DNA of 64,000 bases from Kribbella sindirgiensis (GCF_004331435.1 NZ_SJKA01000007.1:124001-188000); one strand, 5' to 3'; counted from the first letter of the stretch, positions 52,663 through 61,616 are shown. A program made the numbers and translations. Notes: generated by a model from the letters alone, not told the origin.

Positions 52663-54054
52663 TCAGTTGTCGACGCGGGTGCCGTTGATCCAGACCTGGT
52701 TCAGGCGCAGGCCTTCGACGTTCTCGATCACGTTGTCCTCGGTGATCGCGTCGAAGCGGCACTGGTGCAGGTGGATGTCGCGCAGCGGGTCGTCGGTGAG
52801 GCCGAGCAGGTTGAGGGCGCGCGGCGCGGACGCCACGGTGAGCTGGCTGATCGTGATGCCGTGCACGTCCGGCGGATACGCCCCGGTCGTCACGTTCGCG
52901 TAGTTGAGCACGATCTCGATCGCCGAGTCGGCGGCCTGCCCGACCGTCACCCGGCGGACGTCGATGTTCGTGATCGTCCCGCCGCGGTCCGGGTTGCTCT
53001 TGATCCGGATCGCGCGCTCGAGATGCGGGCTGCTCATCCGGCAGTCGCGGACGAAGATGTCCATCACGCCGCCGCTGGTCTCGCTGCCCGCGGTCACGCC
53101 GCCGTTCCCGTCGGCCATCTCGCAGTTCCGCACGACGGCGTACCGGGCCGGCACGTTCACCCGCCGGCCGTCGGCGTCCTTCCCGGACTTGAAGGCGATG
53201 CAGTCGTCGCCGGTGGAGATCGTGCAGTTCTCGATCAGGACGTCGGTACACGACTCCGCGTCGATACCGTCGTTGTTCGGCCCGTCGGGGCTGTCGACGG
53301 TGACGCCGCGGATCGTGACGTTGCGGCAGAGCACCGGGTGGATGTTCCACATCGGCGAGTCCTTGACCGTGATGCCGTCGAGCAGCACGTTCTCGCAGCG
53401 GTTGAACTGCAGCAGGTTCGGCCGCAGGGTGTGACCCGCGCCGAAGACCCGCTGCTCCACCGGAACACCCGCCGCGGCCATCTGGATCAGTAGCGTCTTG
53501 TCCGGTCCCTCGTTCGGCGGCGGCCCGCCGGTCCAGTCCCACCAGTGCGTCGCGTCGGCGCGCCCGTCGAGCACGCCCTGACCGGTGACCGCGATGTCGC
53601 GCTGACCGTACGCGTAGACGAACGCGGAGTAGTTGTAGCACTCCGTCCCCTCGTAGCGCGTCGCGACGACCGGGAGGTACGCCGCGGGGTCCTGACTGAA
53701 CGCCAGCCGCGCTCCGGCCGCCAGGTGCAGGTCGACGCGACTGAGCAGATGTACGGCGCCGGTCCGGTAGTCACCCGCCGGTACCACGACGTGTCCGCCG
53801 CCGCGCCGGTGACAGGTCTCGATCGCCGCGCGGAGCGCCGCCGTACAGTCGGTCGCGTCGTCGCCGACGGCGCCGAAGTCGGTCACGTCGTACCAGCGGT
53901 CCGGGAACCGCGGCGGGCGGATCCTGCGCAGGATCGCGGCCACTTGCGCGTCCGGTGCGGTTTCGGCGGCGGCCGGGGCGGTACCGCCGCCGAGAAGGGA
54001 CAGAACAGCTCCACCGGCGAACAGGACGGTACGGCGACTAACTGGGGCGGTCAT
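52663..54054 (-). CDS. Secreted GH28 family glycosidase, Tat signal
   Basis: 463 residues. Tat signal VSRRTVLFAGGAVLSLLGGG with cleavage after APAAA. GH28 motifs: GPNNDGIDAESC and TGDDCIAFKSG; at the third position NGGVTAGSE lacks the His, while IRIKSN keeps the RIK motif. ATG 54054 is chosen for AAGGAG seven bases upstream; the ORF continues 40 codons further into the promoter. First gene of the GH28 operon, controlled by a type A operator overlapping its start of transcription. Confidence 0.86.
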   Translation of the reverse strand: MTAPVSRRTVLFAGGAVLSLLGGGTAPAAAETAPDAQVAAILRRIRPPRFPDRWYDVTDFGAVGDDATDCTAALRAAIETCHRRGGGHVVVPAGDYRTGAVHLLSRVDLHLAAGARLAFSQDPAAYLPVVATRYEGTECYNYSAFVYAYGQRDIAVTGQGVLDGRADATHWWDWTGGPPPNEGPDKTLLIQMAAAGVPVEQRVFGAGHTLRPNLLQFNRCENVLLDGITVKDSPMWNIHPVLCRNVTIRGVTVDSPDGPNNDGIDAESCTDVLIENCTISTGDDCIAFKSGKDADGRRVNVPARYAVVRNCEMADGNGGVTAGSETSGGVMDIFVRDCRMSSPHLERAIRIKSNPDRGGTITNIDVRRVTVGQAADSAIEIVLNYANVTTGAYPPDVHGITISQLTVASAPRALNLLGLTDDPLRDIHLHQCRFDAITEDNVIENVEGLRLNQVWINGTRVDN

Positions 54055-54069
54055 CCGCGGCTCCTTGCG

Positions 54070-54116
54070 TGCAAACGATTGCAACCGATCGTGCCTGCCA
54101 CGTGCGGGACTGTCAA
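54070..54116 (-). promoter_or_regulatory. Promoter and type A operator of the GH28 triplet operon
   Basis: On the minus strand TTGACA (54116-54111), a 17-bp spacer and CACGAT (54093-54088) predict a start near 54081. This lies within the operator TGCAAACGATTGCA (54070-54083). A repressor there would block initiation directly. Confidence 0.7.
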
Positions 54117-54137
54117 CGGCTGGCTGTGGACGAAGGG

Positions 54138-54183
54138 TTGACCGGCCTGAAATCTCTTGGATACTTGCGGGCAAAGCTTTACC
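54138..54183 (+). promoter_or_regulatory. Promoter and type B operator of the GH28/lacI-A operon
   Basis: TTGACC (54138-54143) and GATACT (54160-54165), spaced 16 bp, place the start near 54172. The operator GGCAAAGCTTTACC (54170-54183), the most symmetric of the three type B sites, covers this start. Confidence 0.7.
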
Positions 54184-54211
54184 TCATCCGTCCCTGAGGA
54201 AGGTTGGATCC

Positions 54212-55597
54212 ATGCGCCCCACTCGTCGTCAGCTGCTCGGCGTCACCCTCGGAGGAGTGGTTGCTGCAGGCATCGGACTGCCCGCGGCCGCCGCCGATCA
54301 GGAGGCTCTCGTCAGATCGCGGATCCGCCCACCGCGGTTCCGGGACGCCTGGTTCCCGATCACGGCGTACGGCGCGACGCCCGACGACGCGACCGCGGGG
54401 ATCGCGGCGGCCGTCTCCGCCTGTCATCACGCCGGCGGCGGGCATGTCGTCGTACCGCCGGGAGTGTGGCAGACCGGTGCGATCAACCTGCTGAGTCACG
54501 TCGACCTGCACCTGGAGGAAGGCGCGACGCTCCGGTTCAGCACCGACCCGGCGGCGTACCTGCCGGTCGTGCGGACGCGGTGGCAGAGCGTCGAGGTGTA
54601 CAACTACTCGTCGCTGATCCGCGCCGAGGGTCAGACCGACATCGGCATCACCGGCAAGGGCGTCCTCGACGGCGCCGGCGACAACGAGCACTGGTGGTAC
54701 CTGATCGGCAGCGGTCAGTACGGCTGGCATTCCGGCCTGCCGAACCAGCGCGCCGACTGGGGCGAGCTGGAGCGGATGAACAACGAGCAGGTCCCGGTCG
54801 AGCAGCGGGTCTTCGGTGCCGGGCACTACCTCCGTCCGAGCTTCATCCAGCCGTTCCGCTGCCAGAACGTCCTGATCGAGGGCGTGACGGTCAAGGATTC
54901 GCCGATGTGGACGATCCACCCGCTCGAGTGCCGCAACGTGACCGTCCGCGGCGTCACGGTCAGCAACCTGGGGCCGAACGGCGACGGCTGCAACCCGGAG
55001 TCCTGCACCGACGTGCTGATCCGCGACTGCACGTTCGCGACCCATGACGACTGCATCGCGATCAAGTCCGGCCGGGACGCCGACGGCCGCCGGCTCGGGC
55101 TGCCGTCGCGCGGGATCATCGTGGAGGACTGCACGTTCCTCAGCGGTGGCGCCGCGGTGGCTGTCGGTAGCGAGATGAGCGGTGGCGTCGAGGATGTCTT
55201 CGTACGCCGTTTGCACGCGCCTGCCGACCCGGCTGCGGACGAGGCGTACCTGCAGTGGGTGCTCTGCGTGAAGTCGACCTCGACCCGTGGTGGCCATGTG
55301 CACAATGTCGATGTCCGCGACGTGGATTCGCGGGCCTGGATGTATCGTCCTTTGGAGGTTACTTTCAGCTACCAGGGAGGTGGCGACCAGTCGTTGTTCC
55401 CGGACGTGCGCGGCATCCGCTTCGACCGGGTCCGGGTGGCCCGCGCCGAGCGGGCGTACCGCATCGTGGGAGCGGAGACGAAGCACATCACCTCGGTGGC
55501 GATCACCGACAGCCGGTTCGACGAGGTCGCGGCGGAAGCTGTCGTACAGTACGCCGACGACGTGACGATCCGGAACGTGCGGATCGGCCAGACGTAA
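54212..55597 (+). CDS. Secreted GH28-like protein with altered catalytic motifs
   Basis: 461 residues with a Tat-type signal RPTRRQLLGVTLGGVV ending PAAAA. The beta-helix is clear, but motifs drift further than in the paralogues. N-x-D is NGDGCNPESC, GDD reads HDD in ATHDDCIAIKSG, the GHG position is GGAAVAVGSE, and RIK becomes CVKSTSTRGG. The catalytic Asp residues remain, so activity is possible but substrate preference is probably different. ATG 54212 follows GAGGAAGG at about 9 bases. First gene of an operon with LacI-A (39-bp gap). Confidence 0.82.
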   Translation: MRPTRRQLLGVTLGGVVAAGIGLPAAAADQEALVRSRIRPPRFRDAWFPITAYGATPDDATAGIAAAVSACHHAGGGHVVVPPGVWQTGAINLLSHVDLHLEEGATLRFSTDPAAYLPVVRTRWQSVEVYNYSSLIRAEGQTDIGITGKGVLDGAGDNEHWWYLIGSGQYGWHSGLPNQRADWGELERMNNEQVPVEQRVFGAGHYLRPSFIQPFRCQNVLIEGVTVKDSPMWTIHPLECRNVTVRGVTVSNLGPNGDGCNPESCTDVLIRDCTFATHDDCIAIKSGRDADGRRLGLPSRGIIVEDCTFLSGGAAVAVGSEMSGGVEDVFVRRLHAPADPAADEAYLQWVLCVKSTSTRGGHVHNVDVRDVDSRAWMYRPLEVTFSYQGGGDQSLFPDVRGIRFDRVRVARAERAYRIVGAETKHITSVAITDSRFDEVAAEAVVQYADDVTIRNVRIGQT

Positions 55598-55636
55598 GGC
55601 CAGAGGTGAAGGATCGACAGGGCTGAGGGGACGACA

Positions 55637-56638
55637 GTGGCGGAACGGGTTCGGTTGATCGACGTGGCACGCGAGGCCGGCACCTCGGTCTCCACGGTGT
55701 CGCGGGCGCTGAACGGTTCGGACCTGATCTCGCCCGAGGTGGTCGCGCATGTGCGCGCAGTGGCCGGCCAGCTGGGATACCGCGCCGACAAGCGGGCGCA
55801 GGAGTTCAAGCTCGGCCGTCCGCTGACGGTCGGCGTGACGGTGCCGGATCTGACGAACCCGTTCTTCTCCGAGGTCCTGAAGGGCCTGAACGCCTCCGCT
55901 CGCGCCGGTGGGTACCGGTTGCTGATCGGCGAGAGCAGCGAGGACCCGGCCGAGGAGCTGCGCCTGGTCGACGAGCTCGTCGACTACTCGGGCGCGCTGG
56001 TGCTGTGCAGTTCGCGACTGACCCGCGCCGGCCTGGAGAAGGCGCTGGCCCAGCCGGTGCCCGTGGTCTGTATCAACCGCACCGTGAAGAACGCGGGCGT
56101 GGTCGCGATCGACTACCGCGCCGCCTCGCGACTGCTGCTCGAGCATCTCACCGGCCTCGGTCATCGCCGGGTGCTGTACGTCGGCGGTCCGGCCACGTCC
56201 TGGTCCGACGGGGAGCGGCGCCGGACGTTGCGTCGTACGGCGCGAGCGCTTGATGTGACGTTGGACGAGATCGACGGCGGCTGGTCCGGCAACCACGGGT
56301 ACGACGCCGGCCCGACCGTGCTGCACAGTCGAGCGACCGCCGTGATCACGTTCAACGACCTGGTCGGGATCGGCTTGCTGAGCTGGATGTACGACAACGG
56401 CGTCGAGGTGCCGTCCGAGCTGTCGGTCGCGTCGTACGACGACATTCCGATCGCGGCGTACTCGCGCCCGCCGTTGACCTCGCTGCGCAACGAGCGGGCC
56501 AAGCTGGGCGAGCTGGCGTGGGAGCAGCTGACCAAGCGGCTCGGTGGCGCCGACTGGCCCGCGCCGGACCTGCTCACCCCGGAGCTCGTCGTGCGCGCCA
56601 GCACCGGCCCGGCGAGGCGGCGCGCCCGCATTCGTTGA
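55637..56638 (+). CDS. LacI-family transcriptional regulator (LacI-A)
   Basis: 333 residues. Helix-turn-helix RLIDVAREAGTSVSTVSRALNG, then a hinge RADKRAQEFKLGRPLTVGVTVPDLTNPFF in which the residue at the minor-groove leucine position is Phe. The effector domain contains CINRT, FNDLVGIGLL and ASYDDIPIAAYSRPPLTS. GTG 55637 is preceded by a GGGGACG-like site. It is transcribed after a GH28 gene under a type B site, and a type A operator lies 11 bp after its stop, ahead of GH42. It is therefore the most likely repressor for all type A sites (inference from position). Confidence 0.88.
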   Translation: MAERVRLIDVAREAGTSVSTVSRALNGSDLISPEVVAHVRAVAGQLGYRADKRAQEFKLGRPLTVGVTVPDLTNPFFSEVLKGLNASARAGGYRLLIGESSEDPAEELRLVDELVDYSGALVLCSSRLTRAGLEKALAQPVPVVCINRTVKNAGVVAIDYRAASRLLLEHLTGLGHRRVLYVGGPATSWSDGERRRTLRRTARALDVTLDEIDGGWSGNHGYDAGPTVLHSRATAVITFNDLVGIGLLSWMYDNGVEVPSELSVASYDDIPIAAYSRPPLTSLRNERAKLGELAWEQLTKRLGGADWPAPDLLTPELVVRASTGPARRRARIR

Positions 56639-56648
56639 AATCCCTGCA

Positions 56649-56687
56649 TGCAAACGATTGCACGGGCGCGGTGGCGTCAGCTAGCGT
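56649..56687 (+). promoter_or_regulatory. Type A operator overlapping a leaderless promoter for GH42
   Basis: The operator TGCAAACGATTGCA (56649-56662) overlaps the -35 TTGCAC (56658-56663). After 18 bp, TAGCGT (56682-56687) is the -10, which puts the transcription start at ATG 56694 itself. Repressor and RNA polymerase would compete for the same DNA. Confidence 0.65.
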
Positions 56688-56693
56688 TGACGC

Positions 56694-58712
56694 ATGCTGC
56701 CGCCACATGTCGTGCTGGGGACGGCCTACTACCCGGAGTACCTGCCGCGCTCGCTCGGTGATCGGGTCCCGGCCGACCTGGATCTGATGGCCGCGGCCGG
56801 CATCACCGCCATCCGTGTCGGTGAGTCGGTCTGGTCGACCTGGGAACCACGGGACGGCGTCTTCGACCTCGAATGGATCCGCCCGGTTCTCGACGGGGCC
56901 CACGACCGTGGGATCGGCGTCATCCTCGGTACGCCGACGTACGCCGTACCGCCGTGGCTGCAACGCGCGCACCCGGAGATCGCGGCCGAGCGGCAGACCG
57001 GCGTACCGGTGCCGTGGGGGATCCGGCAGGAGATCGACTACGGCCAGCCTGCGTTCCTGTTCCACGCGGAGCGGGTGGTGCGGCGGATCGTGGAGCGATA
57101 CCGCGATCATCCGGCGGTCATCGGGTACCAGGTCGACAACGAGCCTGGTGTGCTGCTGGCGCACAACCCATCCGCGTTCTCGGAGTTCGTGGCGCGGCTG
57201 CGCCGGACGTACGGCGATGTCGAGGCGCTGAACGAGGCGTGGGGATTGACGTACTGGTCGCACCGGTTGAGCGACTGGTCCGAGCTGTGGCGGCCGGACG
57301 GAAACAGTACGCCGTCGTACGACCTGGCCTGGCGGCGGTTCCAGGCGGCGCGGACGTCCGAGTTCATCGGGTGGCAGGCGTCGTTGCTGCGGGGGATGCG
57401 GCGGCCGGGGCAGTTCGTGACGACGTGTCTGGCGTACGACCGGCCGGCGGTGGCCGACGTACCGCTGACGTCGCAGCTGGACGTTGCTGCGGGCAACATT
57501 TATGTCGACGTACAGGACGGGCTGGGGCGGCCTCCGCGGCCTTCGCTGTTGGAGCCGGGGTGGATCGGGCGGAGTGTTTCCGAGCTGTTCCTGGCCGCGG
57601 ATCGGATCTACGGGTCGCGCGGAGAGCCGTTCCTGGTGACCGAGACGAACGCGACGTCGATCGGCGGTTCGCACCAGAACAAGCCGCCGTACGACGGGCA
57701 GCTTCGGCAGCTCGCGTGGGCGATGGTGGCGCGTGGTGCGCGGATGGTCGAGTACTGGCATTGGCATTCGATCCATCACGGGGCGGAGACGTTCTGGGGC
57801 GGGATTCTCGGGCACGGTCTGGAGCCGGGCCGGGTCTACCGCGAGGTCGCTGCGATCGGCGCCGAGCTGGCGGCGGCCGGTTCGTCGGTGGTCGATCTGA
57901 CGCCTGATGTGGACGTCGCTGTGCTGTGGTCTCAGGAGTGCGATTGGGCGATGCAGTGCCAGCCGCCGCTGGCGACGCCGGGTGGTATACCGGACAAAGC
58001 GTCGTACCGGACGATCGTTGAGGCCTTCTACTCGGGGATTCTGGACGCCGGACTGCGACCTGGGGTCGTTCCGGTCGAGCGGCTCGAGGCTGCGTTGTCG
58101 GCTCCGGTGCTTGTTGCTGCAGGGCTTTACGTCGCGTCGGACGCGGTGCTGGATCAGTTGGTCGCGTATGCGCGGGACGGCGGGCACTTGATCGTCGGGC
58201 CGCGCACCGGGTACGCAGATCCGGAGGCCCGGCCGCGTGCCGAGGTCGCGCCGCCGCGGTTGCGGGAGGCGGCCGGTTTGGCATACCAGGAGTTCGAGAA
58301 CCTCGATTCCGCGATGCCGGTACGCGGGCTGGACGGGCATGCGACGCGCTGGGCGGAGACGTTGCTCGTCGACGATGCCGACGTACTGGCGTCGTACGAG
58401 CATCCGACCGGGCGCCGGCCGATCGTCACCAGCAAGCGGTTCGGCGCGGGGCGGGTGACGTACGTCGGGACGGTGCCGGACCGTGCGCTGGCCGCGGCGC
58501 TGTACGGGGAATCGCGATTGTGGGCGCCGTCGGTGACCGCGCTGTCTGCGGTGAACGCGGCGGGGGAGCGCTTGTGGTTCGTCCACAACTGGTCCGGGAC
58601 GGCCGTGGCCGTCGAACCGCCGATCGCTGTTGTGCCGATGGCTGGGGAGGGCGCGTTGGCGCGAGTTGAGTTGGGGCCGTGGGACGTTCGGGTGCTCAAG
58701 GAGGCGCAGTGA
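56694..58712 (+). CDS. GH42 beta-galactosidase
   Basis: 672 residues, cytosolic. The TIM barrel starts GTAYYPEYLPRSLGDRVPADLDLMAAAGI. The acid/base is Glu150 in YQVDNEPGVLLAHN and the nucleophile Glu317 in FLVTETNATSIGG. A trimerisation domain (about 400-610) and a small C-terminal beta domain ending GPWDVRVLKEAQ follow, the standard GH42 layout. It probably takes galactose from pectic galacto-oligosaccharides after import. It has a leaderless start, and its stop overlaps the GH2 start (GTGA). Confidence 0.92.
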   Translation: MLPPHVVLGTAYYPEYLPRSLGDRVPADLDLMAAAGITAIRVGESVWSTWEPRDGVFDLEWIRPVLDGAHDRGIGVILGTPTYAVPPWLQRAHPEIAAERQTGVPVPWGIRQEIDYGQPAFLFHAERVVRRIVERYRDHPAVIGYQVDNEPGVLLAHNPSAFSEFVARLRRTYGDVEALNEAWGLTYWSHRLSDWSELWRPDGNSTPSYDLAWRRFQAARTSEFIGWQASLLRGMRRPGQFVTTCLAYDRPAVADVPLTSQLDVAAGNIYVDVQDGLGRPPRPSLLEPGWIGRSVSELFLAADRIYGSRGEPFLVTETNATSIGGSHQNKPPYDGQLRQLAWAMVARGARMVEYWHWHSIHHGAETFWGGILGHGLEPGRVYREVAAIGAELAAAGSSVVDLTPDVDVAVLWSQECDWAMQCQPPLATPGGIPDKASYRTIVEAFYSGILDAGLRPGVVPVERLEAALSAPVLVAAGLYVASDAVLDQLVAYARDGGHLIVGPRTGYADPEARPRAEVAPPRLREAAGLAYQEFENLDSAMPVRGLDGHATRWAETLLVDDADVLASYEHPTGRRPIVTSKRFGAGRVTYVGTVPDRALAAALYGESRLWAPSVTALSAVNAAGERLWFVHNWSGTAVAVEPPIAVVPMAGEGALARVELGPWDVRVLKEAQ

Positions 58713-61576
58713 GGTACTTCGAGGATCTGACGCCGAGCACGGGGACGCGGGAACCGCGGGCGTGGTTGCGGTCGTCACGGCCGCGGATCAGCCTGAACGG
58801 CCGCTGGAACTTCAAGCTCTGGGACAGTGCGCCGGATGGTATGCCAAAAGTCGACGCTGATTGGGGCGAGCTCACCGTTCCCGGGCACTGGGTGCTCCAG
58901 GGACACGACCGGCCGCGGTATACCAACACCGCGTTCCCCTTCCCGATCGATCCGCCGTACGCGCCGGACGCGAACCCGACAGGCGATCACGTCCGTATGT
59001 TCGAGCTCGCGGACTTTCCGCTCGACGGTGCGGTGTTGCGGTTCGAGGGCGTCGACTCATGCTTCAAGGTCTGGGTGAACGGCACCGAGGCCGGGACCGC
59101 GAAGGGGAGCCGGCTGCCGAGCGAGTTCACGGTCGGCCACCTGCTGCGGCCGGGCCGGAACACGCTGGCCGTGCGGGTCCACCAGTGGTCGTCCGGTTCG
59201 TACCTCGAAGACCAGGACATGTGGTGGTTGCCGGGCATCTTCCGGGACGTGACCCTGCTCGCGCGCCCGTTGATCGACGACGTGTTCGTCCACGCGTCGT
59301 ACGACCATGTGACGGGCGCCGGGACACTGCGGGTCGACGTCTTGGCTTTGTCTGACGCGGTTGTGCGGGTGCCGGAGCTCGGGCTGGTCGTCGAGCCCGG
59401 GGTGCCGGTGACGATCAGTGCGGTCGAGCCGTGGTCGGCGGAACTGCCGCGGCTGTACGACGCGACGGTCGAGGTGCCGGGGGAGACGGTCGAGCTGCGG
59501 ATCGGGTTCCGGACCGTGGCGATGGTCGACGGGCAGTTCACCGCGAACGGGCGGCCGTTGTTCTTCCGCGGCGTGAACCGGCACGAACACGACGAGCGGC
59601 GCGGCCGGGCACTCTCGGTCGAGGCGATGCGGCAGGACCTCGTGCTGATGAAGCAGCACAACATCAACGCCGTACGGACCGCGCACTATCCGCCGCATCC
59701 CGCGTTCCTGGACCTGTGCGACGAACTGGGACTGTGGGTCATCGACGAGTGCGACATCGAGACCCACGGCTTCATCTACACCGACTGGCGCGGCAACCCC
59801 GCCGACGACCCGGACTGGGCGCCGATGCTGCTCGACCGGATGCGCAGGATGGTCGAACGCGACAAGAACCACCCGAGCGTCGTGATCTGGTCGCTCGCCA
59901 ACGAGAGCCACCGCGGCCGGAACTTCGGCGATCTGGCGGCCTGGACGCGGCAGCGGGATCCCGGGCGCGCGGTGTTCTACGAGCGGGACCGGACGTACGA
60001 GTTCTCGGACTTCTACAGCCTGATGTACCCGCCGCTGGAGGACCTCGAGGCGATCGGGACGCGCACCGAGGACGTACCGGAGGAGACCGCGGAACATCCC
60101 GCGCTCGAGGCGCGGCGGCGGGCGTTGCCGTTCATCCTGGCCGAGTACGCACATGCCATGGGCAACGGTCCCGGCGGGCTGGCCGACTATCAGCGCATCC
60201 TGGAACACTACCCACGCCTGCAGGGCGGCTTCCTCTGGGAATGGATCGACCACGGCCTACTGTTGCCCGGAGCAACCGACCATGTCTACGGCGGCGACTT
60301 CGGCGAACGACTGCACGGCACCAACTTCTGCATCGACGGCCTACTCTTCCCCAACCGAACCCCGTCTCCCGGCCTCGCCGAATACAAAAAGGTCCTGGAA
60401 CCAGTACGCATCACCGGCCCTGACCCCCTAACCATCCACAACCACCGAACCCACACAGACACCACCGACCTTCAATTCCACTGGACCCTCGAGGAAGACG
60501 GGATAGAACAAGCCGCCGGCCACCTCCCGCTCCCACCAATTCCTCCGGGCCAATCCACGACTGTCCCGCTCCCACCTGCTTCACCTTCTCGTGGAGAGCG
60601 AGTGCTAACCGTGCGCGCGGTGCTGGCGAAGGACGAACCGTGGGCTACCGCGGGACATGAGATCGCCTGGACGCAGTTTGTGCTCGACCAACCCGCTGGG
60701 GAACCTGCTCCGCCGGGAGCTCCTGTGGTGGCCGTCGGAGACGTACTGACTCTCGGTGGAGGCGAGTTCGACCGCAAAACTGGCCGGCTGACCCGACTGT
60801 TCGGACAGCTGGTCGACGGACCTGAGCTGGACCTGTGGCGTGCCCCCACCGACAACGACAACGGCCAGGGCGGCCGCAACGGCGTCACCCAGGAGTGGCG
60901 CGCCGCCGGCCTGGACCGCCTCCTCCACCGAGTCGAAACCGTAGGCGTCCACGACAACGCACTCGTCGTACGCACCCGAGTCGCCCCCGAAGGCCTTGGC
61001 GTCAGCGCGCGTACGACGTACCACTGGACCGCCAACGACAACACCCTCCAGCTGACCGTCGACGTACAGCCAGAGGGCGAGTGGTCCGGCACAGCCGTAA
61101 CACCACGCTGCGGCAGCTGGCCCCGCGTCGGTGTACGCCTTACGGTACCCAAGGCGTTGGAGAACGTGCAGTGGTACGGCGGCGGCCCAGGCGAGGCGTA
61201 CGCCGACAGCCGCGAGGCAGCCCGAGTGGGCCGCTTCGCACGCACCGTCGACGAGCTGCAGACCCCATACGTCGTACCGCAGGAGAACGGCTCCCGCATC
61301 GACGTACGCTGGGCCGAACTAACCGATGCTCAAGGCAACGGATTCCGAGTAACCGGCGCCCCGCACTTCCAACTGACCGCCCGCCGCTGGACCACCGAAG
61401 ACCTGGAACGCGCCCGCCACCGCTCGGACCTCACCCCCCGCGACCACATCTACCTGAACCTCGACCTGGCCCAGAACGGCCTCGGCTCAGCCTCCTGTGG
61501 CCCACCCGCTACCCAGCAACACACCCTCGAAGTAGCTCCCTACACGTTCACCCTCACCTTCCACCCATACAGTTGA
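58709..61576 (+). CDS. GH2 beta-galactosidase (LacZ-like), second copy
   Basis: 955 residues without a signal. Same layout as the 13761-16592 protein: jelly roll with VHQWSSGSYLEDQDMWWLPGI, Ig-like domain, TIM barrel with IWSLANESHRG (about 395) and the nucleophile in ILAEYAHAMGNGPGG (about 477), and a small-chain domain. Note NESH where most LacZ enzymes have NEAG/NESG, as a possible subsite difference. Codon texture changes after about 60180 toward more A and C, as in the 3' parts of several genes here. GTG 58709 overlaps the GH42 stop and has GGAGG just upstream. Confidence 0.9.
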   Translation: MRYFEDLTPSTGTREPRAWLRSSRPRISLNGRWNFKLWDSAPDGMPKVDADWGELTVPGHWVLQGHDRPRYTNTAFPFPIDPPYAPDANPTGDHVRMFELADFPLDGAVLRFEGVDSCFKVWVNGTEAGTAKGSRLPSEFTVGHLLRPGRNTLAVRVHQWSSGSYLEDQDMWWLPGIFRDVTLLARPLIDDVFVHASYDHVTGAGTLRVDVLALSDAVVRVPELGLVVEPGVPVTISAVEPWSAELPRLYDATVEVPGETVELRIGFRTVAMVDGQFTANGRPLFFRGVNRHEHDERRGRALSVEAMRQDLVLMKQHNINAVRTAHYPPHPAFLDLCDELGLWVIDECDIETHGFIYTDWRGNPADDPDWAPMLLDRMRRMVERDKNHPSVVIWSLANESHRGRNFGDLAAWTRQRDPGRAVFYERDRTYEFSDFYSLMYPPLEDLEAIGTRTEDVPEETAEHPALEARRRALPFILAEYAHAMGNGPGGLADYQRILEHYPRLQGGFLWEWIDHGLLLPGATDHVYGGDFGERLHGTNFCIDGLLFPNRTPSPGLAEYKKVLEPVRITGPDPLTIHNHRTHTDTTDLQFHWTLEEDGIEQAAGHLPLPPIPPGQSTTVPLPPASPSRGERVLTVRAVLAKDEPWATAGHEIAWTQFVLDQPAGEPAPPGAPVVAVGDVLTLGGGEFDRKTGRLTRLFGQLVDGPELDLWRAPTDNDNGQGGRNGVTQEWRAAGLDRLLHRVETVGVHDNALVVRTRVAPEGLGVSARTTYHWTANDNTLQLTVDVQPEGEWSGTAVTPRCGSWPRVGVRLTVPKALENVQWYGGGPGEAYADSREAARVGRFARTVDELQTPYVVPQENGSRIDVRWAELTDAQGNGFRVTGAPHFQLTARRWTTEDLERARHRSDLTPRDHIYLNLDLAQNGLGSASCGPPATQQHTLEVAPYTFTLTFHPYS

Positions 61577-61586
61577 GAGCTGCATC

Positions 61587-61611
61587 GAATCTCCTTGAAA
61601 ATAAGGGGTTC
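61587..61611. terminator. Hairpin after the GH42-GH2 operon
   Basis: GAATCTCCTT and AAGGGGTTC can pair (one bulge, one G-U) around the loop GAAAAT. It sits 10 bp past the GH2 stop. No U-run follows, so if it terminates it does so as a Rho-independent variant typical of high-GC genomes, or it only stabilises the mRNA end. Confidence 0.35.
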
Positions 61612-61616
61612 TGGCT

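Noticed and set aside
54179-56653. An 824-codon minus-strand open frame opposite GH28 and lacI-A
   Set aside because: Antisense of two recognisable proteins, with no family motif and low-complexity composition.
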